Source: Cladopsammia gracilis (Eukaryota > Cnidaria > Anthozoa > Scleractinia > Dendrophylliidae). Taken from it: a DNA stretch of 64,000 nt. Each line of letters begins with the position of its first letter. The stretch's first letter is position 1. Shown here in pieces: positions 26,601 to 38,600 of the stretch. The notes under the pieces are model-generated. The model was given only the letters and a program-made list of their open reading frames with translations. It was not told the DNA's origin and made no database searches. A program made the translations under genes and the position numbers. The stretch is from NCBI GenBank assembly GCA_022457155.1, contig JAJGOT010000947.1, positions 1 to 64,000 of the forward strand, in the 5' to 3' direction.

Positions 26601-29600
26601 TTAAGATTGAAAGCACTTACACTAAATCCAGCTGTTCCTTGGTTTCTTTTAATCATTCGTTGAAGTGCACTCTGAAATTCAAAAGGGAAGACCATTTATT
26701 AACTGCCACGATTGTGTTAATTGAGGATTGGCAAAGACAAGTCATTGTGAATCTATCACCATTTCTTGAAGACTCAAATCTGCAGTCTTTAGACGTTTTC
26801 TGTCTTGAAGCAGTGATGAAATGATGATGATTTTGGTGAAATTATTAATACGTAAGGTTACGTTTTTATCGTTTCTTCTTTCTATGAGCCATGTAATCAC
26901 CTAAGCACCAGATATTAGGCCTCAGAAAATTGACACCTAGATTCTTATCTAAATGTGTTTCTACAGAGCAAGGCCTCCACTAGTTAACATTCCAGATAGT
27001 CATAGTTGACAAGAATTCCATACATTTACAGTCATTTCAATAAATTTGCATATATTTACATAAGTGTACATAAATTATATTCATAATTATTAAAGTATAA
27101 AAATTATATTAATCAATTTACATCATTATATTTTTTCGTTCAGGAATTTACATGTATGTACATAGGAACTTATTTGTATTAAAGCATACCAAACAGTAAC
27201 TGTAATAATTGAATTACTGAAAATTTGTGACGGACAGTAAAAAAATATTTTAATAATCCTCTCCTACGAGCCAACTTATGAACACGAAACATCCATTGGA
27301 CCCTCCCCTCTTCCATGAAAGAAATGAAGGAAGAAATGTAGGAAGAAAGGAAGGAAGAGAGGGAGGGAGGGAGGGAGAAAGAATGTGAGGGGAGAGGCAG
27401 GGAGGGAGGGAGGGAGAAAGGGAGGAAGGAAGGAAGGAAGGAAGGAAGGAAGGAAGAGAGGAAGGAAGGGAGGGAGGGAGGGAGGGAGGGAGAAAGGAAG
27501 GAAGGACGGAAGGAAGGGAGGAAGGGAGGGAGGGAGGAAGAAAGCAAGGAAGCAAGGAAGGAAGGGAGAGAAGGGGGAAGGGAGGGATGGAGGGATGGAG
27601 GAAGGAAGGAAGGAAGGGAGGGAGGGAGGAAGGGAGGAAGGAAGGAAGGAAGGAAGGAAGGAAGGAAGGAAGGAAGGAAGGAAGGAAGGGAGGAAGGAAG
27701 GGAGGGAGGGAGGAAGGAAGGAAGGGAGGGAGGGAGGGAGGAAGGAAGGAAGGAAGGAAGGAAGGAAGGAAGGAAGGAAGGAAGGAAGGAAGGAAGGGAG
27801 GGAGGAAGGAAGGAAGGAAGGAAGGAAGGAAGGAAGGGAGGGAGGGGAAGAGAGGGAGGGAGGGAGGAAGGGAGAAAGGGAGGAAGGAAGGGAGGGAGAG
27901 AGGGAGGGAGGGAGGAAGGGAGGGAGGAAGGGAGAAAAGGAGGAAGGGAGAAAAGGAGGAAGGGAGGGAGGGAGGATGGGAGGAAGGGGGAGGAAGAAAC
28001 GAAGGGAGGAAGGAAGGAAGGATGGAAGAGAGGAAAAGAGGAAGGAAGGGAGGGAGGGAGGGAGGGAGGGAGGAAGGAAGGAAGGAAGGAAGGAAGGAAG
28101 GAAGGAAGGAAGGAAGGAAGGAAGGAAGGAAGGAAGGAAGGAAGGAAGGAAGGAAGGAAGAAAGGAAGGAAGGAAGGAAGGAAGGAAGGAAGGAAGGAAG
28201 GAAGGAAGGAAGGAAGGAAGGAAGGAAGGAAGGAAGGAGGTATTATTCATATAACTTTTGTGAATGTAAGAGTGAACCTTCCTCACCTCAAGATCTCGGA
28301 ATGGCAAGTCACAAACTAATGCAACATCAGAATCCCAGTAGATGGCCATGTTCTGCAGCTCAATGAGCTTGTATTTAATTGATCGTTCATTCTGAATGAT
28401 CTCTTCTGGATTCTGTAAAGAAACATGCACAAAAGAAGAAGTGATAGCATTAACAACACACCCATGGAGAACATTATTAAATAAGCAGGGGGAAGGGCTT
28501 TAAAATTGCATATTAATAACAAATTAGAAAACCCGAATAAAAAATAAAGGTATTATCCAGGTTTCCCTTTGTCCACAGATTACCTAGTTATCTTTGAACA
28601 AAATGTCAACAAATAAATAAAAGGCACAGAGATTCACTACTTAACCAAAACAGCAGAGAGACAAGAAAGATTGAAGATGTTATATTATTTTAAAAAAAAT
28701 TGACTCTTAGCTTCCTGCATGTACAGCTTTTTGTTAGCGCAGCATTTTTTGCTACCACCCCTCAAGGTCCGTTTAAACGGTTTCAACATTTGCTTCAACA
28801 TGCATTCAACACTTTGTTGAACCAAATGTTCGGTGCGTTTGAACAGGTCGTCCAACATTGTTGAAAGCGTAAAAAATGTCTATCGTTTCCGAAAACTGTG
28901 AAGATTCTCCCAAAGATGGAAGATGGAAGCCAAATGGAATCAAATCCAAAGCTCTCGGGCACGAAACGAAAATTAGAACGCGAGAAAGGTGGTAGAGCTT
29001 CTAAAGTTTCCAGGAAATGGAGCACCGAAGAAATAAATGACCTAATCGATGAGTTTGAAAAACGTCTCTGTTTGTGGGATGTTTTTAATCGCGACTACCA
29101 CGACAAAACTCGGCGAGAACAGGCCTGAAAGGAAATTGAAGATGGACCAGAGAGTCTGGTTTCTAGTTCTTAGTTCCTCGCAATCAAATTTCGCGCAAGT
29201 GTTGGTTCTTTTGTTGGCGCAATGTTGGAACCGTTTGAACGGCCTCCGCACAACTTTGTTTTTGCCTCCAACATTTGCCCAACAACTTTTGTTGAACGAA
29301 TGTTGGTCAAATGTTGAAACCGTTTAAACGGGCCTTTACATTCAGTTACAGGACTGGTGTACAACTTTGGCTTACAATTTACATGTAGCAGTAGGATATT
29401 GATTTCTAAAATTCATCAATAATTCATAACAAGAACACAAACCGTCCCAGAGCTCTTACCACATATGGGCCTGAATAAGTCCTTGCTCGCATTCCATTTG
29501 AAGTTACGTAACGTTATGTGCAGTGTTATTTTATTTACGTTCTACGACCTCACGTAAGTATCTTGCCCTGCTTTACCCATAAACAATATTATTATGTTGT

Positions 29601-32600
29601 GTCAGTTGTTTTGTGACATGTATGTTTTTGCTCTGAAAAGTCAAGTAATTTACAACTCTTTCTATACTACCACTATTAACCGTATGCCACTATGATTGAC
29701 AAGGGTAAATGCTGTATTACGTCTTCAAATGTTAGGGGTTTGAGAAATCGGATAAAAAGGAGTAGTATTTTCAGTTTCCTAGAAGATCAAAATTGTCAAT
29801 GTTACATTTTACAGGAAATTTATTCGGAAACAAACAATGAGAAAATTTGGAGAAACGAGTGGGGAGGTGCATTTTCTTTTCACATGGATCAACACATAGT
29901 AGAGTTGTTTCCTCACACATGTACCATTGACAACTTTACAAAGATGGAAATCGAACAATTGTTTCAATCAGCTAGCATATCTTTGTGTAATATCTATGCT
30001 CGAAACGACTTACAACAACAGCAAGAATTTTTACATTGTTTAAATGCGTATCTGATGCAAAATACGGGCATTGGAAACCTGATTATAGGTGGCGATTGGA
30101 GTGTTGCGCTGAAAGCTATTGATAAAAAAAAGTGGTGCCCCGTGGAATCCAACCATTTACCAGAACAAACTCATTTCAGTGGTGAAAAGAATTTGAGCTA
30201 CTTGACATATTTAGAAAACAAAACCCGAATAAAATGAGTTTCACTTACGAGTCTAAGGCACTTAAACTTTGTTCGCAAATCGATTTTTTTCTTAGTCGCA
30301 CAACCATTAGTTAACCTGTTTGTCAGGTAGATACAAAGGTCTCCATCGCTCCGGATTGCAAGGCAGTAACTAGCTGCTTCGAACGAAAATAGAGGCCCGG
30401 GCCTATGGAAATTTAACAATTCACTTTTGCAAGATGACGTTTATGTGAAACTTGTAAATAATAATTATTCCATCATAAGCGACAAATACTCTGGGCTAGA
30501 AGACAAAAGGCTAAAACGGGAACTCATTAAAATGGATTTAACAGGCCTCACAATTCCCTATTTAAAAACTAAAACCAAAATAATGCTTCGTAAAAGGGAA
30601 CGAGATATCCAAAATCGACTGGAAGAGTTAGACAGAATTATTTCCAATACAAACTGTGCCAGTGATCAAAAAAAGGAATATACTAATTTAAAACAAGAAC
30701 TCCATCTTGTCTGCGAAAAGAAAGGGGAAGCTTCGATCCTCGCTCCAAAACCAGCTGGGATGAACAAGGTGACAAACCGACCAAGTATTTTTTCAATTTG
30801 GAGAAGAGAAATTATAACCGTAAGACAATCAAAAAATTGGAACAACTGGATGGTGAGCCCTTGACAAAAAAAGAGGACATATTAAAAGAAATTGATTTTT
30901 TATAGGAGGCTGTATATTTAACACTTTTGTTGAAAATCTGGAAATACCGAAACTCCAAGACAATGAGAGGGATAATTTAGAAGGTAAAATTACTCTCAAA
31001 GAATGTAAAAACGTTCTGCAGACTTTCAGTAGTGGGAAATCTCCAGGAGATGATGGTTTTACTTGGGAGTTTTACAATTATTTCTTTCATCTCTTGGGAC
31101 GAGACCTGGTAAATTGTTTCAACAATGCACACGAAAAGGGTGAAATGTCAATTTCGCAACGGAGAGGCGTCATAACTCTCGCTCCAAAAGACGATTCAAA
31201 TCTTGATACACTCACCAACTTGCGACCGATCACATTATTACTTGGGCGGAGAGCCCAAGTTATAAAATGCAGTTTGGTAGTGCACGAATTTGCAATTGGG
31301 CTCTAATGCGCGTGCGTCAAACTCAGTCAAGCGTAACGAGCAGAAGAATACTGGTCAGCTGGCGTCTCGGCTAGCTTCAACGCTTTCTTGATATGTTCTC
31401 CGGCGAAAATTAAATTCTAGTGACAGATAAATTCTGATATCTTGATCGCTTACTCTTTAGCCGTTATTCAGTCTTTAATTCAATTGAATCGATGGAATAT
31501 TATTCGAGTTATGAATTCTCAAAGGTACATGTACATCTTTAGACTCTTTAGAATGGAACGGTCCGATCTATGACAATTTCCCATCCGTGCGATTTTATAT
31601 AAGTGACAAATCGTCACTTATATAAAATCGTCCATTACAAAAATACAGTTTCAAACGACTAGTTCTTCTTGATATAACAATAAAATAACTTTCGCACTGC
31701 ATCGAGAAAGGTGCAACAAGAAAGAACAATTTCTTCACGGCAGATTTTGATCACGTGCTAGGCAACGAGATCTGCCAACAGATCGAATTTCATTTGAACG
31801 CCTGAACAATTATTTTGAACGGCTTGCAGTGAACGGCCGAAACAGAACAAAAATTTCGAACGGCTGGCTGTGAACGGCTATGGAAAAATTTCGGGTGGAG
31901 TGAGTTTTCAGTCAGAAAGCGAACGAAACCAAACTAGGTCACTTTATGTAAACAAGGGCCCCACGTGCCAGTCAAAAGGGTAATTTGAAACCTGAATACA
32001 GAATATGCGCTGCCATGAATTCTCTGTTTTCCTTGCAGTTTCGCTGGCCACAATTAAGCTTTTCCAAATTCTAAGAGCGTTAAATATAATCCTTGCACCG
32101 GCACTTCACGTAAGTCTTCACGTGTTCCACTTTACAAATGTGCACCAACAGTCAACGACATACAAGACTATCCCAATACTCACTATCATCAAACCCTAAA
32201 CTGACGTGCATGAAGATTCATTCCAATACACCTAATACAACGACGCCCAAGTATACGCTCCCACAGCGTCTTGTTAAACATAGACTATAAAATTGCGTCC
32301 AAAGTTATAGCTAAGAGGTTAGAAAAGGTTTTGACTCTTTTAATCAACCGGTAGGTACATGGAGAAAAATATCAGGTTAATTAACGACATTTTAGAACAA
32401 ACAAAACTTCAGAACATTCCAGGAATACTTTTACAACTTGACTTTTGCAAAGCCTTCGATACTCTCGAATAGAGTTTTATCCAGAAGACCATTGCACTTT
32501 TAAACTTCGGTGACAGCATCCAACGTTGGATCTCCACTTTATGCACAAATTCTGGGAGCACTGTTTCAAACAACGGATTTTGCACAAATTATTTTAAACT

Positions 32601-35600
32601 GTCAAGAGGAGTGAGGCAAGGTTGCCCGTTGTCCCCATATTTATTCATCTTGGCGGTCGAAATAATGGCGTGCAGGATCAGACAAGACAAAGAAATAGAA
32701 GGCATAAATATTTTCCAAAAAGAATTTAAGTTAAGTCAATTCGCCGATGATACTACCCTTCTCTGCAAGAATTGTAATTCGGTTGACAGAGCTATTACAG
32801 TATTAGACACTTTTGGTGATGTTTCCGGTCTTAGATTAAACCCATCGAAAACTAAAGCGCTCTGGCTAGGAGCTTGGAGACATAGTAAGGAGAAACCCTT
32901 TGAATTTAATTGGCCAAAAGAACCAAATAGAGCGTTAGGGATATTCATTTCTTACGATGAAAAACAAAACGAAAAATTTAACTTTACGACAAAAATGCAA
33001 AAATTTGACACAATTCTTGATATATGGAATTCCAGGAGCTTCACACTGTTTAGAAAGTGTCTCATAACTAAAAGCCTTGGTATTTCACAGCTGGTTCATC
33101 CATTTCCATCCTTGAATTCCCTAAAGATTGTATTCAAGCTGTCAACTCAAGCGTTTTTGAATTTATGTGGAAAAATATAAAAGACAAAATCAAATGCAAA
33201 GTGATGTCCTTAGATTATGATAAAGGGGGTTTACGTGCTCCAAGAATAGAGGTTATGGCCAAATCACTAAAACTAGCATGGATCTCAAGATTTTTGTACA
33301 ATGAACAAAATTACAGGAAATCTTGGAAGGTTATTCCTAACTATTCCCTCAATAATTATGGTGGTTAAAATTCTATATTACGATGTAATTGCGATAAAAA
33401 ATTTCTTGAGCAGATCGGCCTGCCTCCTTATTATAAACTAATTCTACAATATTTTTGGAGCTAAAACTGTCCTATAATCAACATTCTGGCCAGTTTGTTC
33501 TATTCAACAATAAAGACATTTTAGTCGATGGTCAAACTATCTCCTATAAAAACTGGTTTAACCCATTGACGGCCGTGCCGGCCGTGCCGGCCAAAACCGG
33601 TCGCACAATACTCCACTGCTTTAAAAAATTGCAACTTTCTCAATCGCACCAACATTGCCTTAACTATCAGTTGTGAGCATTGACTAGAAAGTCCTTCAAA
33701 TTGAGATACCCAATAAACACAAAAAAGTTGGCGATTTTTGCAGAATATCAGCGTTTGAATTTGGACAATAACAAAATTGACCGTTTTTAACGTCATAGAA
33801 AAACAACAAAAATCACGTTTTTGCCTTTAGTTTTTTTTTTATTCGAATCATCATGGCAAACCCAAAAGTCAACATTCACAGCAAAATTCAGTCCCAGTTC
33901 TAGCTTAGCAGTGAATGTTTTTGCTCTTATTCTTTGCTCGGGCCGAGCTACAGCCTCTCGTTCGAATGCATACTGACCTTGCCTCGATTTTCAATATCAC
34001 CACCGCACTGCATGCTGGGAAATAGCCACAACTTTTTATCAGCGTTCGTTCCTTTCCGCACACATTTCATATTTATACTAAGTCCACAGCCACTCCGACC
34101 CACCGCCGAAATTTCGCGCTTGTTGTGTTCTTCAGTGGTCGCAACTTCCAAAATATGCCGTGGTAGGTCGAGAAATTCATCCAGAGTCGAGTCCCAAGGT
34201 TACTTCGTTTCGTGGCGGCCATTTTTCCAGTTCAACGAGCAGCGAGCCAAATTCGTTAACGAAGTACAACACCTAACTCGTTTCATTGAGAAAGTGGACT
34301 CTGAACTACCTTCAAGCTTAATGATGCTCATCAGGCAGCTACAAAAGATGAAAAATGGCTGTGAACTTATCAAAAATTGCAGAAACATGATATTGAAGCC
34401 TTTATTGACAACGAACGAAGCAAAATGACCAGGTCACAATGACGTTTCCAGTAAACTCGAGCCTTCAGTGTTTTGGAACAGCAGCACTTTCAATGGTAAC
34501 CCCAAATATGAAGTCACGAAATCCTATGGGGCGTGTGTATGTAGAAAATCACTCAAAACCGTAAAAAGTCGCGGGCGTCAATGGATTAATAAACGCATTT
34601 TTCTTTTAAAAGATCTGAGGGAAGATGGAAAAACTCTCTCTTACACTTAGTTTATTAGAAAATACCAGGTAGAGGGTAACTTTTTAATTTATATGCAAGT
34701 TGTTTCTGCAGTCCCGAGACATCTTATCGAAATGGCAAGACAAAATCATATAGACAAAAAGAGTTTTCTTTCGGAAAATTCGTTTCAGCTCTCACCTGAT
34801 GCTTCCATAAATCTGCTCAAAATGAAAAATAGAGATTACTACTGGCTTCTAATAAACAACGACAAACAAGAATTTAAGGCAAGCCCAAAATGGACAAGAG
34901 ATTTGCAATCAGATGAAGTGCTCTTGGAAACTTCCTTTAGCCAAGTGAAAAATATCTGTAAAGAAAGTAAGCTCAAAGAAATCTATTTTAAGCTTCTCCA
35001 CAGAATCCTAACCACAAAAAAAGAATTATTCACCTAAGGTATGGAAAGCAATATGCTTTGTATATACTGTCAACAGAATGATTCAATAATCCATACCTTT
35101 TACAACTGCCACTGGACTAAATTATTCTTTCTAGAAGTAATTAAATGGTTCAATGAAGGAAATGCCACCTCCTTCTTGTTATCTCCAAACAAAGTATTTT
35201 TTGGTGTAAAAACCAAATATGAAAACAAAGGGCCATCCAGGATTGTTAGAAAACTTAACCTCACTCTTTTATTTGCTAAATACTACCTATATTTACAAAA
35301 GAGGTCACAAAAAATATCCTTTAACGAATTCTTAGTTAAACTTTACTGGAAATATGACATAGAAAACCCCGCTTTCAAATGTAACACCCGTTATTCATAG
35401 TGTTTAAAATATTTGTAAATTAATTGACTCTTCAGTATCTCATCTGATGTTGCCTTTTTTTATTGTTGTTGTTGCTGTATGTTATCTTATTTGCTCAATA
35501 AAAAATAAATAAATAAATGAATAAATATAAAAGAACACAAAAGAATTCACTACTATGAAGGAGGTTTGGATACCCCGTCTTAAATATTTAATGATCAGTT

Positions 35601-38600
35601 TGAGAAGCTATATCAAAAGAAAAAATAAATAAGTAAAAAAAAAAAGAAAAATAAATTTAAAATAAATTAAAAAATAAATAAAATATGAAAAAAGAAAAAT
35701 CAAACACTTGAAAGAGTGGTTATAATCGGGTATCCAAACACCTCTAAGTGAGTTAAAAAGACTTGGCTGTACCTTTTTTTTTTTCTTGGGTATCCTGATG
35801 AGACACCTAATTCCTTAGAAGTGTTTGATATGTTATGTACAAAACTCACCCAGTTTTCATTGGTAGATTGAGCTGACAACTTTGCAATTGTAATACCAAA
35901 TGCAAATGGCACGGAATTCTTAGTTGTTGCATCTTCATAGCGAAAATGAACATCACTGATGACAAGCTGAAATAGAAAAAGGAACAAATTGAGATTACAT
36001 GTAATTTACATGGTTTCACTTAAAGTGGCCCGCGGCTATTTAATGGCGCGGAGGCGCCCTTTTATAAATCTAATATTCGGCATGTAAGCGTTAACCAATT
36101 TTTGTAAGTTTTGGTAGGGCGATAAAGGAGTCTTCAAATTATACAGAACTTTAAATTATAGTGCATATAAGATAAGCGATTAAAAGTTACAAGCGTTTTT
36201 TGAAAAACCCGTTTTTGAAGAAAACGCGAATATTTTCATAAAAAGACGACAGATTTTTTTCTAATTAAGCTCAATAAGTTCCAAGACTTCAAGCTTTACT
36301 ATGAGCAATTTTCCACAAAATCGGCTGGGCAGAAATTACTGCACAGTCGAATGCTGAATTTAAGCTTCCAAATGTTATGCTTGCGTATTTGCCTCAGCTG
36401 TTGCAAGAATGCTAAAATAAGGCTACAATCGCACCCTATTACTTGAAAGCTTGATGCCACCGAAAAATTTGCTGAATAACCGGAAAAAGTCGGAAGCTCC
36501 AAGCAAAAACAATAACCAAAGAAAAAACAAGATGTTTATAGTGCGTAATTTATGAATTTCAAGAAATTCAAGTTTGTTCGACTCGTGAAAAACTATCGAT
36601 GTTTTTTGGTATTTTTAAGTATGATAATATTCAGTATATGTACAAACGGCCTTACCTGGTTTCATGTGTATAGTCTCGACGAAACGCGGCGAATTTGGGT
36701 CTTCAAGTTTGCTACTTCACGTCTTCCATTTTCTAAATGCTTTGAAAACCCCTCGTGTTTCGTAAAGTATTCAAAGTTGCCGCATTATTCTGGGATTATT
36801 TGCTACTTGGGAATCACCGATCATCGTTAATACAATAGAAAATGGAAGACGTGAAGTAGAAAACTTGACGACCCAAATTCGTTTAAATTTAAAGCCCTGT
36901 ATAATTTGAAGACTCCTTTATCGCCGTAACTAAACTTACAAATATCGGTTAACGCTTACATGCCGAAAAAGGAGCCTCCGCGCCATTAAATAGCCGCGGG
37001 CTACACGAAATCAATGTATAAAAACACAAAGATGAGGTGAAAAGTAGAAGTATAGAAAAAATGTTTTGGAAGACAAAATTCAAGTTACAGTATCAAGGCT
37101 GCCAGTCTGTAGTTTGAGCTAAGAAATTCATGCTGTTGGCAGTTTGATGTTCAAAACACTCTGAATATAAAGTTATCCTTCCTTAAAAACCTCCATAACT
37201 CATGAACTAACAATGAGCTTTAACATGATGTGATAGTCTAGTGGTTAGCACGTTAGACTTTCAACCTGAAGGTCGGTGGGTTAAGCCTGGTCTCTACCTT
37301 CGTGTTGTTTCCTTAGACAAGAAACTTTACTCCACACTGTCTCTCTCCACCCAGGTGTATAAATGGGTACCGGCGACATTATGCGGGGTAACCTTGCGAT
37401 GGACTAGCATCCCATCCAGGGGGGAGTAGTAATACTCTCAGTCACTTCATGCTACAGAAACCGGGTTAAGCTCCGGGAGTTGTGAGCCAGTAGACTTGTT
37501 AAGACTTACCGTTACAATTGCAAGCTTAAAGGAGCTTATATGTAACATGACAAGTTTAAAGGACAATTAGTATTATTATTTTTACCTGCAGATTTTCAAC
37601 AATTGTTGTAGAGAAAGATGAATATAGAGATGGCCACCATGAACCAGACCAAAAACCACCAGCATTTTCATTTCTAGCTGCCTGTTAAAATGAAATTAAG
37701 CCACAGCAAACTTGGTTAAACTTGTACGTGAAGAAAAATACATTCAGACAAGCAATTGACAGAGTCGACATTGAAGTATAAAAATTTAAAGGCCCACCTT
37801 CATCCAAAATGCTGTGCGCGTCGTGATCACGTTCTGTGCAATTCACGCTTGAATGCTTGCAACTTATCCGATCAGGCGTATGAACAATGGAGCATTTCAA
37901 AACAAAAACAAACGACCGCAACGTCTTTTGGGTGAAGGTGGGCCCTGTTTAAGGTATATTCTACTTTGCGAAACGAAACGAAACTATACCAAATGATTAA
38001 AAATGCATGACACTGGACATAAATGTCTTTATAACTTGATAAAAGTGAGATAGCCGCTATTAGTTTCCGTTGCGAAGACATTTAACGCGATTTCGCAAAA
38101 TAGTAATTTTACAGAAGTTACTATTTGGCGAAACTTCTCCTTGTGACGAATTCAGTCGCATTAAAAACATAATGGCTGCCTATGTCACTACAATATAAAC
38201 CTAAATAGCCTGTAACACGTTCCCTACTACGCTCTTCACTGTTAGATCTTTCTCTGGCGATGGAAGAAGCCATTTCGCAAAATAGTAATTTTTGTAAAAT
38301 TACTATTTTGCCGGAAATTCTGCGCTGTTTTCCTTTCACGTAAATATATGTGTTCGAAGTTCAAGCAAAAAATCTTTCTTATCCAAAACTTTATCACTTC
38401 CTGTCACATTGAGCGTTTAAAAGAACTGCTTGATGATATTACAACTCATTTCGCAAAATAGTAATTCTTGAAAGATTACCATTTTGCGAAATTCTGCTTT
38501 ATGTGGTTCCTGTCGAGAAGAAACTCGTTATACCAAATGATTGCAAATGCATGATGTCTTTATAACTTGATGAAAGAGAGATGGCCGCTATTAGTTTCCT

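Larger units (their letters stand above)
30990..33180 (+). pseudogene. LINE reverse transcriptase remnant
   Basis: Blocks in order: [18 protein letters not shown] (31026-31080), [10 protein letters not shown] (31210-31238), then after a ~1-kb insertion [10 protein letters not shown] (32310), [14 protein letters not shown] (32428-32470, motif A), [17 protein letters not shown] (32607-32655, motif B) and FADDTTLL (32739-32762, catalytic FADD) followed by [15 protein letters not shown]. The frame has a stop after DTLE. Confidence 0.85.
29690..35530 (+). mobile_element. Tx1/L1-like LINE, decayed and split by two insertions
   Basis: The order is apurinic endonuclease (29692-30235), linker (30427-30900), RT (30990-33180 with an insertion at about 31241-32270), C-terminal region (33180-35400, interrupted by a TTAA-flanked element at 33562-34585) including a CCHC-type finger near 35061-35114, and an A-rich AATAAATAAATAAATG tail near 35500-35530. 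Frameshifts and stops occur throughout. It lies antisense to VPS13D in an intron. Confidence 0.85.

Noticed and set aside
27179..28430. Long ORFs on both strands (289, 259 and 384 codons)
   Set aside because: They are translations of the (GGAA)n/(GGGA)n tract (S/F/L/P or K/E/G/R only). Only the 28287-28412 part of the minus frame is a real exon.
33934..34428. 164-codon ORF as a piggyBac transposase
   Set aside because: It lacks DDE-type motifs and any recognisable similarity; length is far below a transposase.
35540..35760. A-rich stretch with GGTTTGGATACCCCG / CGGGTATCCAAAC inverted words as a MITE
   Set aside because: Termini are suggestive but borders and target duplication are unclear next to the LINE A-rich tail, so it was not annotated as an element.
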